Assembly: GCA_040509055.1 (NCBI GenBank)
Contig: JBEVLT010000211.1
Location: forward strand, 1 to 8,083
Length of the DNA: 8,083 nt
DNA from: JAJKIP01 sp040509055
Lineage (GTDB): Bacteria > Bacteroidota > Bacteroidia > Chitinophagales > Chitinophagaceae
Direction of reading: 5' to 3'
Below are positions 1 to 5,184 of the stretch, in pieces (positions within the stretch are counted from its first letter, which is position 1; each line of letters begins with the position of its first letter). The notes beneath the pieces were generated by a model. The model saw only the letters and a program-made list of their open reading frames with translations, had not been told where the DNA came from and did not search any database. The position numbers and the translations under genes were made by a program.

Positions 1-2
1 AT

Positions 3-395
3 GAAAAATTCTATGTGATTCCGGTAACGATTAGTTATAAAATATACCAGGATAATTGGCCGATAGTGTGCCGGCAAGGTTTTTTTGAACTTTCTGTTAT
101 TAATAAAAGTAAATGCAGATTTGAAGTTCTGCATAAAGGAATCATTCCTTTAGAAATCCAACCTTTAAAAAAAATTAAAGTAAAGAGTTTAAAAAGGCAA
201 TCTGATCATTACGAAAGTAGCAACCCGACTAGTACCCACGCTGACCCTGCTATTGGAATTTCTGATGCCGGTAAAAAAGCTAAAAAGGCTTTTAGAGAAG
301 CGAATTATAGGTACAAACTCAGGTATTCCGATCGAAAAATTTCCCTCCTAATACCGGCAGTCGCATTCCATTATTTTCCCCGGTTAACCCGCTAA
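3..395 (+). CDS. Hypothetical protein, C-terminal fragment open at the left edge (doubtful)
   Basis: The frame is open through the left edge of the window, so if real this is the 3' part of a longer gene. A GTG at 15 is the first possible internal start, but the frame continues upstream of it. I recognise no family. The first ~60 residues alternate hydrophobic and polar residues and look like beta-strands, with a lysine-rich stretch (around residues 55-65). A Ser/Thr/Pro-rich stretch follows, then a basic segment (KKAKKAFREA). The last ~20 residues (ending FHYFPRLTR) look less protein-like. Base composition is clearly more AT-rich than the genes to the right, which fits acquired DNA, a decaying gene or simply non-coding DNA. 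There is no terminator-like hairpin after the stop. It could be a spurious frame; I put its reality at about one in three. Confidence 0.3.
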   Translation, partial: EKFYVIPVTISYKIYQDNWPIVCRQGFFELSVINKSKCRFEVLHKGIIPLEIQPLKKIKVKSLKRQSDHYESSNPTSTHADPAIGISDAGKKAKKAFREANYRYKLRYSDRKISLLIPAVAFHYFPRLTR

Positions 396-419
396 AATCC
401 TTTGTTTTTAGGCATATCG

Positions 420-451
420 TTTGAGCAAACAACTTTTCACCCGTAGCTTTG
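420..451 (+). promoter_or_regulatory. Bacteroidota-type promoter of the superoxide dismutase gene
   Basis: TTTG at 420-423 (the -33 element) and TAGCTTTG at 444-451 (the -7 element, an exact TAnnTTTG) are separated by 20 nt, the spacing expected for the primary sigma factor of Bacteroidota. Transcription would begin near 456-460. That leaves a ~40 nt AT-rich leader before the ATG at 499, with no Shine-Dalgarno site, which is usual in this phylum. The assignment is by motif only. Confidence 0.65.
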
Positions 452-498
452 TTACGTTATAAAACCAACATCAATTTTTCACTCTTAAACCCGCTATT

Positions 499-1104
499 AT
501 GGCATTCACTTTACCGGCACTGCCCTATGCACATGATGCACTGGAGCCGCATATCGATAAACAAACAATGGAAATACACCACGGCAAGCACCACCAGGCT
601 TACGTGGACAACCTGAACAAAGCTATCGCCGGCACCCCGCACGAAGGCAAATCGCTGGAAGAGCTGGTGGCCGATGCAGGCTCCATCTCACCCGCAGTAC
701 GCAACAACGGCGGCGGCCATTGGAACCATAGCTTCTTCTGGGAAATACTGGGCCCCGATGCAGGCGGCTCCCCCTCCGGTGCGCTGGGCGATGCCATCAA
801 CGAAGCATTCGGCTCCTTCGAAGCCTTCCAGGAAAAATTCAATGCCGCCGGCACCACCCGCTTCGGCTCCGGCTGGGCCTGGCTGATCGTAAAAGACGGT
901 AAGCTGGAAGTAAGCTCTACCCCCAACCAGGACAATCCCCTGATGGACGTGGCAGAAGTAAAGGGCACCCCCATCCTGGGCGTAGATGTATGGGAGCATG
1001 CGTACTACCTGAAATACCAGAACAAGCGCCCCGACTACCTGAAGGCGATCTGGAATGCCATTGACTGGAAGAAAGTGGCCGAACGCTACGAAGCTGCTAA
1101 ATAA
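499..1104 (+). CDS. sodA: Superoxide dismutase, Mn/Fe family (Mn-type signature)
   Basis: A 201-residue enzyme that converts superoxide to oxygen and hydrogen peroxide, full length for the family. The N-terminal helical hairpin (about 1-85) contains LPALPY and the HHGKHH stretch. The C-terminal alpha/beta domain (about 90-201) contains GSGWAWL and DVWEHAYY. By alignment to the human and E. coli enzymes the metal ligands are H27, H77, D163 and H167, with second-shell H31 and Y35. Gln144 in PNQDNPL and the glycine-rich run before HWNH are the pattern of Mn-type enzymes, which donate the active-site Gln from the C-terminal domain. Metal choice cannot be proven from sequence, and cambialistic (Mn or Fe) enzymes are common in this phylum. 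There is no signal peptide, so it is cytosolic. It is a single-gene unit with its own promoter and terminator, convergent with yidD. The gene is GC-rich, unlike the DNA just upstream. Confidence 0.96.
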   Translation: MAFTLPALPYAHDALEPHIDKQTMEIHHGKHHQAYVDNLNKAIAGTPHEGKSLEELVADAGSISPAVRNNGGGHWNHSFFWEILGPDAGGSPSGALGDAINEAFGSFEAFQEKFNAAGTTRFGSGWAWLIVKDGKLEVSSTPNQDNPLMDVAEVKGTPILGVDVWEHAYYLKYQNKRPDYLKAIWNAIDWKKVAERYEAAK

Positions 1105-1127
1105 AGACCCGCAGCATACAAGTTATC

Positions 1128-1160
1128 AAACCGCAGCCCTGCCGGCTGCGGTTTTCTTTT
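1128..1160 (+). terminator. Intrinsic terminator of the superoxide dismutase gene
   Basis: CCGCAGCC (1131-1138), loop CTGCC and GGCTGCGG (1144-1151) form a perfect 8 bp GC-rich stem. It extends to 11 bp through AAA/TTT and is followed by TTTTCTTTT (1152-1160). It starts about 24 nt after the stop codon. On the other strand the same stem is followed only by TTTGATAACTT, so it could serve yidD (stop at 1173) as a weaker terminator. Confidence 0.88.
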
Positions 1161-1172
1161 GAAATAAGGCGA

Positions 1173-1403
1173 CTAAGGCACCGGGTCATAACCGCTGCCG
1201 CCCCAGGGATGGCAACGCCCGATGCGCTTCAGGGCCAGCCAGAAACCTTTGAACAGTCCATACTTCTTCAGCGCGATCACGGCATATTGCGAGCAGGTAG
1301 GCGTATACCGGCACTTGGGCCCCAGCAACGGGGAAATGACCCGCTGGTACACCCTGATCAGGAAGATAAACGGAAGGCTCAGTATGCGAAGGAAAGCTCT
1401 CAT
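1173..1403 (-). CDS. yidD: Membrane protein insertion efficiency factor YidD
   Basis: A 76-residue protein of the YidD family, full length. The family is thought to help the YidC insertase place proteins in the inner membrane, and sits on its cytoplasmic face. An amphipathic hydrophobic N-terminal helix (about 1-20) is followed by the family signature: YQRVISP (19-25), CRYTPTCSQYA (31-41), a KYGLFKG helix (47-53), and RCHPWGGSGYDPVP at the C-terminus. The three conserved cysteines are C31, C37 and C64. The ATG overlaps the rnpA stop as ATGA, so translation is probably coupled to rnpA. In many bacteria yidC follows yidD; here the next gene is the convergent superoxide dismutase, so the insertase is encoded elsewhere. 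The stop is TAG. Confidence 0.95.
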   Translation of the reverse strand: MRAFLRILSLPFIFLIRVYQRVISPLLGPKCRYTPTCSQYAVIALKKYGLFKGFWLALKRIGRCHPWGGSGYDPVP

Positions 1404-1792
1404 TTGACCGGTGTATTAATCGTAAGCAGTTTATCCAGTACCCGGCATATACTACCGTATACCTGTTGGTATACCGGCAGTTCCCGGGCGGTATAAATAC
1501 AAAAAACATTCAGCCCGCTGTTTTGTTCCGCCAGCTTTTGCTGCAGCGCTGTTTTTTGCAGTCGCCACGCTTCGCGCATCAGGCGCTTCACCCGGTTGCG
1601 GTCTGCTGCTTTTTTAAAATGCCGGCTGCTGACACCGGCGCCAAACTGCAGAGCCGGCTCCCCGGCGTTATGTTTTGCATAATAGACGCGGAATGGTGCA
1701 ATAGTAAACCCTTTCCCTTCGCGAAACAACAGCTCGATGGATTTCCGGCTTTTCAGCCGCTCTTTTTTCCCAAGGGTAAATGATCCGGGCAT
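1400..1792 (-). CDS. rnpA: Ribonuclease P protein component
   Basis: The small protein subunit of RNase P, which binds the catalytic RNA and the 5' leader of precursor tRNAs. It has 130 residues, slightly longer than the typical ~115-120. Near the N-terminus it has FTLGKKERLKSRKSIELLF, including the conserved LKS segment and the Phe used for pre-tRNA leader binding. The RNR signature RNRVKRLMRE lies at about 65-74. Overall it is strongly basic. I chose the ATG at 1792. The frame also allows a TTG two codons upstream (1798), but that would sit inside the U-run of the preceding hairpin and no family feature needs it. The gene follows rpmH in the usual order and overlaps yidD by 4 nt. No promoter match lies between rpmH and rnpA, so transcription probably comes through rpmH past the hairpin. 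Confidence 0.95.
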   Translation of the reverse strand: MPGSFTLGKKERLKSRKSIELLFREGKGFTIAPFRVYYAKHNAGEPALQFGAGVSSRHFKKAADRNRVKRLMREAWRLQKTALQQKLAEQNSGLNVFCIYTARELPVYQQVYGSICRVLDKLLTINTPVK

Positions 1793-1796
1793 AGGC

Positions 1797-1827
1797 AATA
1801 AAAAAAGCTCCGATGAATACCGGAGCT
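1797..1827 (-). terminator. Terminator-like hairpin (attenuator candidate) between rpmH and rnpA
   Basis: On the minus strand AGCTCCG (1827-1821), an 8 nt loop and CGGAGCT (1812-1806) form a perfect 7 bp stem. It is followed at once by TTTTTT (1805-1800) and ATT. This has the form of an intrinsic terminator, yet the U-run ends only a few bases before the rnpA ATG at 1792. A second short stem, CCGGC/GCCGG around an AT-rich loop, lies upstream just after the rpmH stop. Partial termination here would let abundant L34 and scarce RNase P protein be made from one promoter. Confidence 0.7.
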
Positions 1828-1867
1828 AAATTATATGAATCCGGCCTTATTGTGCCGGCATGGTAGC

Positions 1868-2023
1868 TTATTTCAGCTTTCTTTCATCGGAAACCGTCAG
1901 CTTCTTACGGCCTTTGGCACGGCGGCTGGCCAGTACTTTGCGACCATTGGCAGTCTGCATGCGTTTGCGAAAACCGTGAACGGTTTTGCGGCGGCGGCGA
2001 TGGGGTTGAAATGTACGTTTCAT
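1868..2023 (-). CDS. rpmH: 50S ribosomal protein L34
   Basis: A 51-residue, highly basic protein of the large ribosomal subunit, which packs into 23S rRNA folds. The sequence opens with the family hallmark MKRTFQP, continues with HGFRKRM and TANGRKVLASRRAKGRKKL, and ends VSDERKLK, a tail resembling other Bacteroidota L34 proteins. The ATG at 2023 is fixed by MKRTFQP. The reading frame stays open 27 codons further upstream to a GTG at 2104, but that part overlaps the structured leader and has no match to L34. It heads the rpmH-rnpA-yidD unit. The neighbour upstream is murI rather than the dnaA found beside rpmH in many bacteria. Confidence 0.97.
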   Translation of the reverse strand: MKRTFQPHRRRRKTVHGFRKRMQTANGRKVLASRRAKGRKKLTVSDERKLK

Positions 2024-2054
2024 TGTTTTACTCTTTTTTCGCTTTCTGAAATGC

Positions 2055-2123
2055 GGACCGGAGAAGCGGTCCAGTTTCACTATTCGCCAACAGGAGGTCA
2101 CCACACCCCCCGCCTCAGGCGGG
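2055..2123 (-). promoter_or_regulatory. Structured 5' leader of rpmH with two GC-rich hairpins
   Basis: Two perfect stems lie between the promoter-like box and the rpmH start. CCCGCC/GGCGGG with a 3 nt loop occupies 2109-2123. GGACCG/CGGTCC with a 6 nt loop occupies 2055-2072. The remaining ~30 nt before the ATG is A-rich on the sense strand. The first stem (CCCGCCTGAGGCGGG) could also be a dispersed small palindrome. A leader of ~100 nt is long for a 51-codon gene and is suggestive of control, for example feedback by a ribosomal protein. That function is inference. Confidence 0.45.
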
Positions 2124-2135
2124 ATGAAAGGACGG

Positions 2136-2143
2136 CAAAGGTA
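2136..2143 (-). promoter_or_regulatory. Candidate -7 element for rpmH-rnpA-yidD
   Basis: Read on the minus strand, TACCTTTG is an exact TAnnTTTG match. Transcription would start near 2129-2132, giving a leader of ~105 nt. No TTG lies at the expected 19-21 nt upstream, so the -33 element is poor. A placement just after the murI 3' hairpin makes sense. A single 6-base match is expected a few times by chance in a window of this size. Confidence 0.4.
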
Positions 2144-2167
2144 AGGGATAACGGGCAGAACCGGTAG

Positions 2168-2199
2168 CTGAAAACAGGGAAAATTTAGCCTGGCCCTGT
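2168..2199 (-). terminator. Possible weak terminator after murI
   Basis: On the minus strand ACAGGG (2199-2194), a 14 nt loop and CCCTGT (2179-2174) form a 6 bp stem followed by TTTC. It lies about 25 nt after the murI stop and upstream of the rpmH promoter-like box. The U-run is short and the loop large, so termination may be leaky. Confidence 0.38.
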
Positions 2200-2223
2200 A
2201 TCTTGTTGATAAACAGCCTGTTT

Positions 2224-3063
2224 TTATCCCAGGTCCACATGCTGTGAGCGTACTGCCTCGCCGAAAAAGATGGTGGCATGACTGTCAAAGTCTTCGGTCG
2301 AATCAGTGGTATGAAAATACCGTTGCCCGCCGCGGCTGCAGGCCGATTCTATTTCCGGGTGGCGCTCCAGGTAATCCGCCAGGCTCCGGGCCACGATCTC
2401 GCCCTGCGAGATGAGCCTGACACCGGCCGGCAGGTACTGTTCTATCTTTTCCCTTAGCAGCGGGTAATGCGTGCAGGCCAGCAGGATGGTATCGATCTCT
2501 TCCCCTTTTTGGAAAATAGCCTCCAGGTTTTGCTTTACAAAAAAATCGGCGCCGGCACTGCCGTGCTCATTGTTTTCGACCAGCGGCACCCACATGGGGC
2601 AGGCTTCCTGGTATACTTTCAGCTCCGGAAAAAACTTAGCGATCTCCAGCGGGTACGAGTGGGACGACACCGTACCATTAGTGGCCAGCACACCCACGCT
2701 CCCGGTATCCGAATAAGTACCGATGATCTCCGAAGTAGGCCGGATCACACCCAGCACCCTCCTCTCCGGTGCCAACCCCGGCAGGTCGTTTTGCTGGATG
2801 GTGCGCAGCGCCTTGGCAGAAGCCGTGTTGCAGGCCAGGATCACCAGCGGGCAGCCCTGCGCAAAAAACCATTTCACACACTGCAGGGTGTATTCGTACA
2901 CCGTGGCAAAAGAGCGGTTGCCATAAGGTGCCCGCGCATTATCGCCCAGGTAGAGATAATCGTACCCGGGCAGCGTATGCACGATTTGTTTCAGTATGGT
3001 GAGCCCTCCGTAACCGGAGTCGAAAACACCGATGGGATGTTGCGCTTTTGCCTTATCTGTCAT
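2224..3063 (-). CDS. murI: Glutamate racemase
   Basis: Interconverts L- and D-glutamate without a cofactor and supplies the D-Glu of the peptidoglycan stem peptide; cytosolic. With the ATG at 3063 the protein has 279 residues, normal for the family. Two-domain Asp/Glu racemase fold: GVFDSGYGGLT near the N-terminus carries the conserved D15 and S16, then PYG at 46-48. ACNTASA holds the first catalytic cysteine, C78. LACTHYPLL holds the second catalytic cysteine, C197, with T198 and H199 beside it. Both catalytic cysteines are present, so the enzyme should be active. An in-frame TTG at 3081 would add six residues, but the family N-terminus is well served by the ATG. It is the last gene of the bamA-ompH cluster, 68 nt after ompH-c, a Bacteroidota arrangement. 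A -7-like box just upstream may give a separate transcript. Confidence 0.96.
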   Translation of the reverse strand: MTDKAKAQHPIGVFDSGYGGLTILKQIVHTLPGYDYLYLGDNARAPYGNRSFATVYEYTLQCVKWFFAQGCPLVILACNTASAKALRTIQQNDLPGLAPERRVLGVIRPTSEIIGTYSDTGSVGVLATNGTVSSHSYPLEIAKFFPELKVYQEACPMWVPLVENNEHGSAGADFFVKQNLEAIFQKGEEIDTILLACTHYPLLREKIEQYLPAGVRLISQGEIVARSLADYLERHPEIESACSRGGQRYFHTTDSTEDFDSHATIFFGEAVRSQHVDLG

Positions 3064-3068
3064 TGCGA

Positions 3069-3099
3069 CAAAGCTATGCAATCCGGCATTACCGGTCAG
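3069..3099 (-). promoter_or_regulatory. Candidate promoter directly before murI
   Basis: TAGCTTTG on the minus strand (3076-3069) is an exact TAnnTTTG match and the same octamer as in the sod promoter. A CTG, one base off TTG, lies 20 nt further upstream (3099-3097). If used, transcription would begin within a few bases of the murI ATG at 3063, giving a leaderless or nearly leaderless message. The evidence is motif only and could be chance. Confidence 0.35.
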
Positions 3100-3131
3100 C
3101 CAGGTCTCCGCTATGAACAGTTGCGAACGGG

Positions 3132-3767
3132 TTATTTTTTAGGAGCAGGCGTAGCCGGAGGTTTCGTTGCAGGCGCTTTAGCAGCCGGTGGCTTCACGGG
3201 GTCGGGATCATTGCCGAGGTAAAGCAGTTCCTGCGGCAGTCCATCCAGCTTTAGCTCCCGGGCTACGGCGATAAAAATATTATCGATGGGGAATCCTGCT
3301 TCATAGGTCTGCGGCTTGAGCACCAGTGTGTATTTTTTCCGGTCCAGCACTTTCCTGTACACGTTCACCACCACTTCATACAGCGGCTGTGCCAGCTGGC
3401 CCCGCTTGTTATCCGATTTGTTGCGGGCTATCTGTTGCCAGTATACCAGGTTCAGCGCCATTTCCCGCCGTTTCTGTGATACGATGTCGAACAGGCTTTT
3501 TGATTTTTTTCCTTCGGCCACCAATGCCGAGTCGGCTTTGTACATGCTGTCGAGCCGGGCGTATTCCATCTGGTTGTACTCGTATTCCGCTCCCAGCGAA
3601 TCCGATTCGTATATCTGCACCAGGCTGTCTACGATGCGGTAGCCGGGCATGGCTTGTACCATCAGGTCAAGGTCGAATACCCCCACTTTCAGGGTTTGCG
3701 CTTTGGCAGGAGCGGCGGCAGACAGGAAAACAAGGCTGATCAACAGCAGGAGAGCATTTCTTCTCAT
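3132..3767 (-). CDS. OmpH/Skp-like periplasmic chaperone, third copy (ompH-c), with Pro/Ala/Lys-rich tail
   Basis: A 211-residue exported protein. The signal peptide covers 1-23 (MRRN, hydrophobic core, cut at AKA|Q). An OmpH-like domain follows at about 26-175: a first strand (VGVFDLDLMVQAMP), a helical middle rich in charged residues and tyrosine (about 45-140), and a final strand pair (YTLVLKP, then DNIFIAVARELKL). The order strand, long helical arm, strand is that of Skp, a trimeric holdase for unfolded outer-membrane proteins; chaperone function is inferred. The tail at 189-211 is low-complexity Pro/Ala/Lys and is absent from the other two copies. It aligns along its length with ompH-b (MP after the first strand, paired DS repeats, Y-x-x-W-x-Q, DN-x-F-x-AV-x-x-x-LKL), which implies duplication. 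It lies beyond a terminator from ompH-b and 68 nt ahead of murI. I see no good promoter in 3768-3902. Confidence 0.85.
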   Translation of the reverse strand: MRRNALLLLISLVFLSAAAPAKAQTLKVGVFDLDLMVQAMPGYRIVDSLVQIYESDSLGAEYEYNQMEYARLDSMYKADSALVAEGKKSKSLFDIVSQKRREMALNLVYWQQIARNKSDNKRGQLAQPLYEVVVNVYRKVLDRKKYTLVLKPQTYEAGFPIDNIFIAVARELKLDGLPQELLYLGNDPDPVKPPAAKAPATKPPATPAPKK

Positions 3768-3903
3768 ATAGTTAGTTTATGGTGACAAACCGGTGTACCG
3801 GCCTGCGCCCAAAATAGAACTTATCCGGTAAACCACGCCGCTTTGAAAGCACCGATTCGTTAATAAAAACAAAAAATGGCCCTGCTGCCAATGGAATATG
3901 CGC

Positions 3904-3938
3904 AAAGAAAAAGCCCCGTCCAATAAGGAGCAGGGCTT
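3904..3938 (-). terminator. Intrinsic terminator after ompH-b
   Basis: On the minus strand AAGCCC (3938-3933) pairs with GGGCTT (3916-3911). Pairing continues inward (T-G, G-C, one mismatch, then TCC with GGA) and the stem is followed by TTTCTTT. It lies 20 nt after the ompH-b stop and ends the bamA-ompH-a-ompH-b unit, so ompH-c and murI need readthrough or their own promoter. The rest of 3768-3957 shows no gene. CCAAAATA at 3809-3816 is an imperfect -7 box on the minus strand. Confidence 0.75.
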
Positions 3939-3957
3939 CTCTGTTAAAGCTATTTTA

Positions 3958-4497
3958 TTACTGGCCGGCGGCGCCTGCTGCCATATTTGGCGGAACTTTC
4001 AGCTTCAGCCGTTGGGTCACAGCGGTAAAGAGGTTGTCTGCATCCGGCATGACGATGAAGGCTTCCCTGCTCATCACGTGCGAGTAGCCCTTTTCTTTGG
4101 CTACGGCCTTGATGGCATCGTATACCTGGCGGTAGATAGGCGCCAGCAGTTCATTTTGCTTGGCTTCCAGGGCCTGCTGCTCTATCTGGCTCCAGTTTTG
4201 GATCTGGTAGATATAACCGGGCAGTTCTTTGGCCACTTCGTCGCGAACGGCTTTCGGGGTACGTACGGAGTCCCTGTACACGCTGTCTTTGAACTGGTAG
4301 TTCACGATCAGCCTCGTGTATTCGGGCTGTATCGAATCGGCGCGGTACTGGCCCAGCAGCGAATCGATCTTTGCAGTCTCCGGCATCAATGCCACTACCT
4401 GGTCAACGCTGATATAAGCGATCTTCGTTTGTGCCATAGCAACGTTTCCTGCCACCAGGAAGCCAACCGCTACTACTAATGCTTTCAGATTTTTCAT
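3958..4497 (-). CDS. OmpH/Skp-like periplasmic chaperone, second copy (ompH-b)
   Basis: A 179-residue exported protein, close to usual OmpH length. The signal peptide covers 1-22 (MKNLK, hydrophobic core, AMA|Q). The first strand is KIAYISVDQVVALMP (25-39). The helical region at about 42-135 holds spaced DS pairs (45-46, 54-55, 71-72, 76-77), a Gln/Trp stretch (IQNWSQIEQQ) and few classic coiled-coil heptads. It ends with KGYSHVMSREAF and DNLFTAVTQRLKL, then a short Ala/Gly tail. The expected role is to hold unfolded outer-membrane proteins in the periplasm on the way to BamA. That is inferred from the fold order and from being two genes after bamA. It is closer in sequence to ompH-c than to ompH-a. 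It lies 117 nt after ompH-a and ends before a strong terminator. Confidence 0.86.
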   Translation of the reverse strand: MKNLKALVVAVGFLVAGNVAMAQTKIAYISVDQVVALMPETAKIDSLLGQYRADSIQPEYTRLIVNYQFKDSVYRDSVRTPKAVRDEVAKELPGYIYQIQNWSQIEQQALEAKQNELLAPIYRQVYDAIKAVAKEKGYSHVMSREAFIVMPDADNLFTAVTQRLKLKVPPNMAAGAAGQ

Positions 4498-4556
4498 ACT
4501 TTTTTCTTTTGCCCGGAGGACTTTGATCGGTTTTTATTTTTCAAGATAGATTTTCC

Positions 4557-4573
4557 CAGGCATCCGTTGCCTG
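4557..4573 (-). other. Small hairpin between ompH-a and ompH-b
   Basis: CAGGCA (4557-4562), loop TCCGT and TGCCTG (4568-4573) form a perfect 6 bp stem in the 117 nt gap between the two genes. On the sense (minus) strand it is followed by GGGAAAATC rather than a U-run, so it is not an intrinsic terminator. It could be an RNA processing or stability element, or have no function. The rest of the gap is A-rich on the sense strand and shows no promoter match. Confidence 0.35.
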
Positions 4574-4614
4574 TTCTGTTTTCTTTAACAACCTCGTTGA
4601 CCGGCACAAAATGG

Positions 4615-5127
4615 TTACTGCCGTATCCCCAGCTCTTTCAGCACGTCTTCGCTCTTGTCCAGCTTGGGGTCGGCAAAGATAATGGTAATTCCTTCACTTT
4701 TATCCAGCACGAAATCATAGCCGCGCTGCACGGAAATTTTCTGTACCGCGTTGAATACCCTGTCCTGTATGGGTTTGATGAGCTCTTGTCGCTTTTTGAA
4801 CAAATCTCCCTCAAAACCAAAGCGTTGCTTTTGCAGATCGCGCAGCTCCTTTTCTTTCAGGAACAGCTGGTCCTCGCGCTTTTTCTTCAGGTCGTCGGGC
4901 AGCATCACCTGCTCAGCCTCATAATCCTTGTACATTTTATCCAGGGACACCTGTTTGGCGTCGATATCCTTTTGCCAGTCCGCAGCAATATCATCCAGCT
5001 GCTTTTGAGCCTGTGCATAGGCGGGCATCTTGTCCAGGATATAGCGCGTATCGATGATGGCGTATTTCTGGGAAAAGCCCACCACGCCTGCTCCCAGCAA
5101 ACAAATCAGCAAAGCGATCTTTTTCAT
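4615..5127 (-). CDS. OmpH/Skp-like periplasmic chaperone, first copy (ompH-a)
   Basis: A 170-residue exported protein and the most typical OmpH/Skp of the three. The signal peptide covers 1-19 (MKKIALLICL..., cut near GFS|Q). The first strand is KYAIIDTRYILDKMP (21-35). A long coiled-coil arm at about 37-125 is rich in Lys, Asp, Glu and Gln with regular hydrophobic spacing (AQKQLDDIAADWQKDI, KEKELRDLQKQRFGF). The closing segment is RGYDFVLDKSEGITIIFADPKLDKSEDVLKEL. In the Skp family such arms form a trimeric cage that binds unfolded outer-membrane proteins and keeps them from aggregating. It starts 57 nt after the bamA stop and is almost certainly cotranscribed with it, matching chaperone output to the assembly machine. 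The gene is sometimes called skp or ompH; I leave the symbol blank because the three copies cannot be told apart by name. Confidence 0.92.
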   Translation of the reverse strand: MKKIALLICLLGAGVVGFSQKYAIIDTRYILDKMPAYAQAQKQLDDIAADWQKDIDAKQVSLDKMYKDYEAEQVMLPDDLKKKREDQLFLKEKELRDLQKQRFGFEGDLFKKRQELIKPIQDRVFNAVQKISVQRGYDFVLDKSEGITIIFADPKLDKSEDVLKELGIRQ

Positions 5128-5184
5128 ACGAATGGTATTGAATGATAAAATGATTTTAGCTCATCGTGCTCACCTGCCCGCCTG

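Noticed and set aside
2090..2097. Perfect Shine-Dalgarno-like CAGGAGGT on the plus strand
   Set aside because: No start codon or plausible gene follows at a usable distance, and Bacteroidota rarely rely on this motif.
2024..2104. N-terminal extension of rpmH to a GTG at 2104 (27 extra codons)
   Set aside because: L34 proteins start at MKRTFQP; the extension has no family match and overlaps the two leader hairpins.
3064..3081. TTG start for murI giving six more residues
   Set aside because: The ATG at 3063 gives a normal glutamate racemase N-terminus; the TTG lies upstream of and across the -7-like box with no support.
2467..3222. 251-codon plus-strand frame opposite murI
   Set aside because: Antisense shadow of murI and the end of ompH-c; its composition (many Arg, Gln, His) is typical of a complementary frame.
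3898..4479. 193-codon plus-strand frame opposite ompH-b
   Set aside because: Complementary to a well-supported exported protein gene, and it runs through the ompH-b terminator.
4567..5145. 192-codon plus-strand frame opposite ompH-a, rich in Leu, Phe and Gln and membrane-like
   Set aside because: The hydrophobic look is the complement of a Lys/Glu/Gln-rich coiled coil; no family is recognisable.
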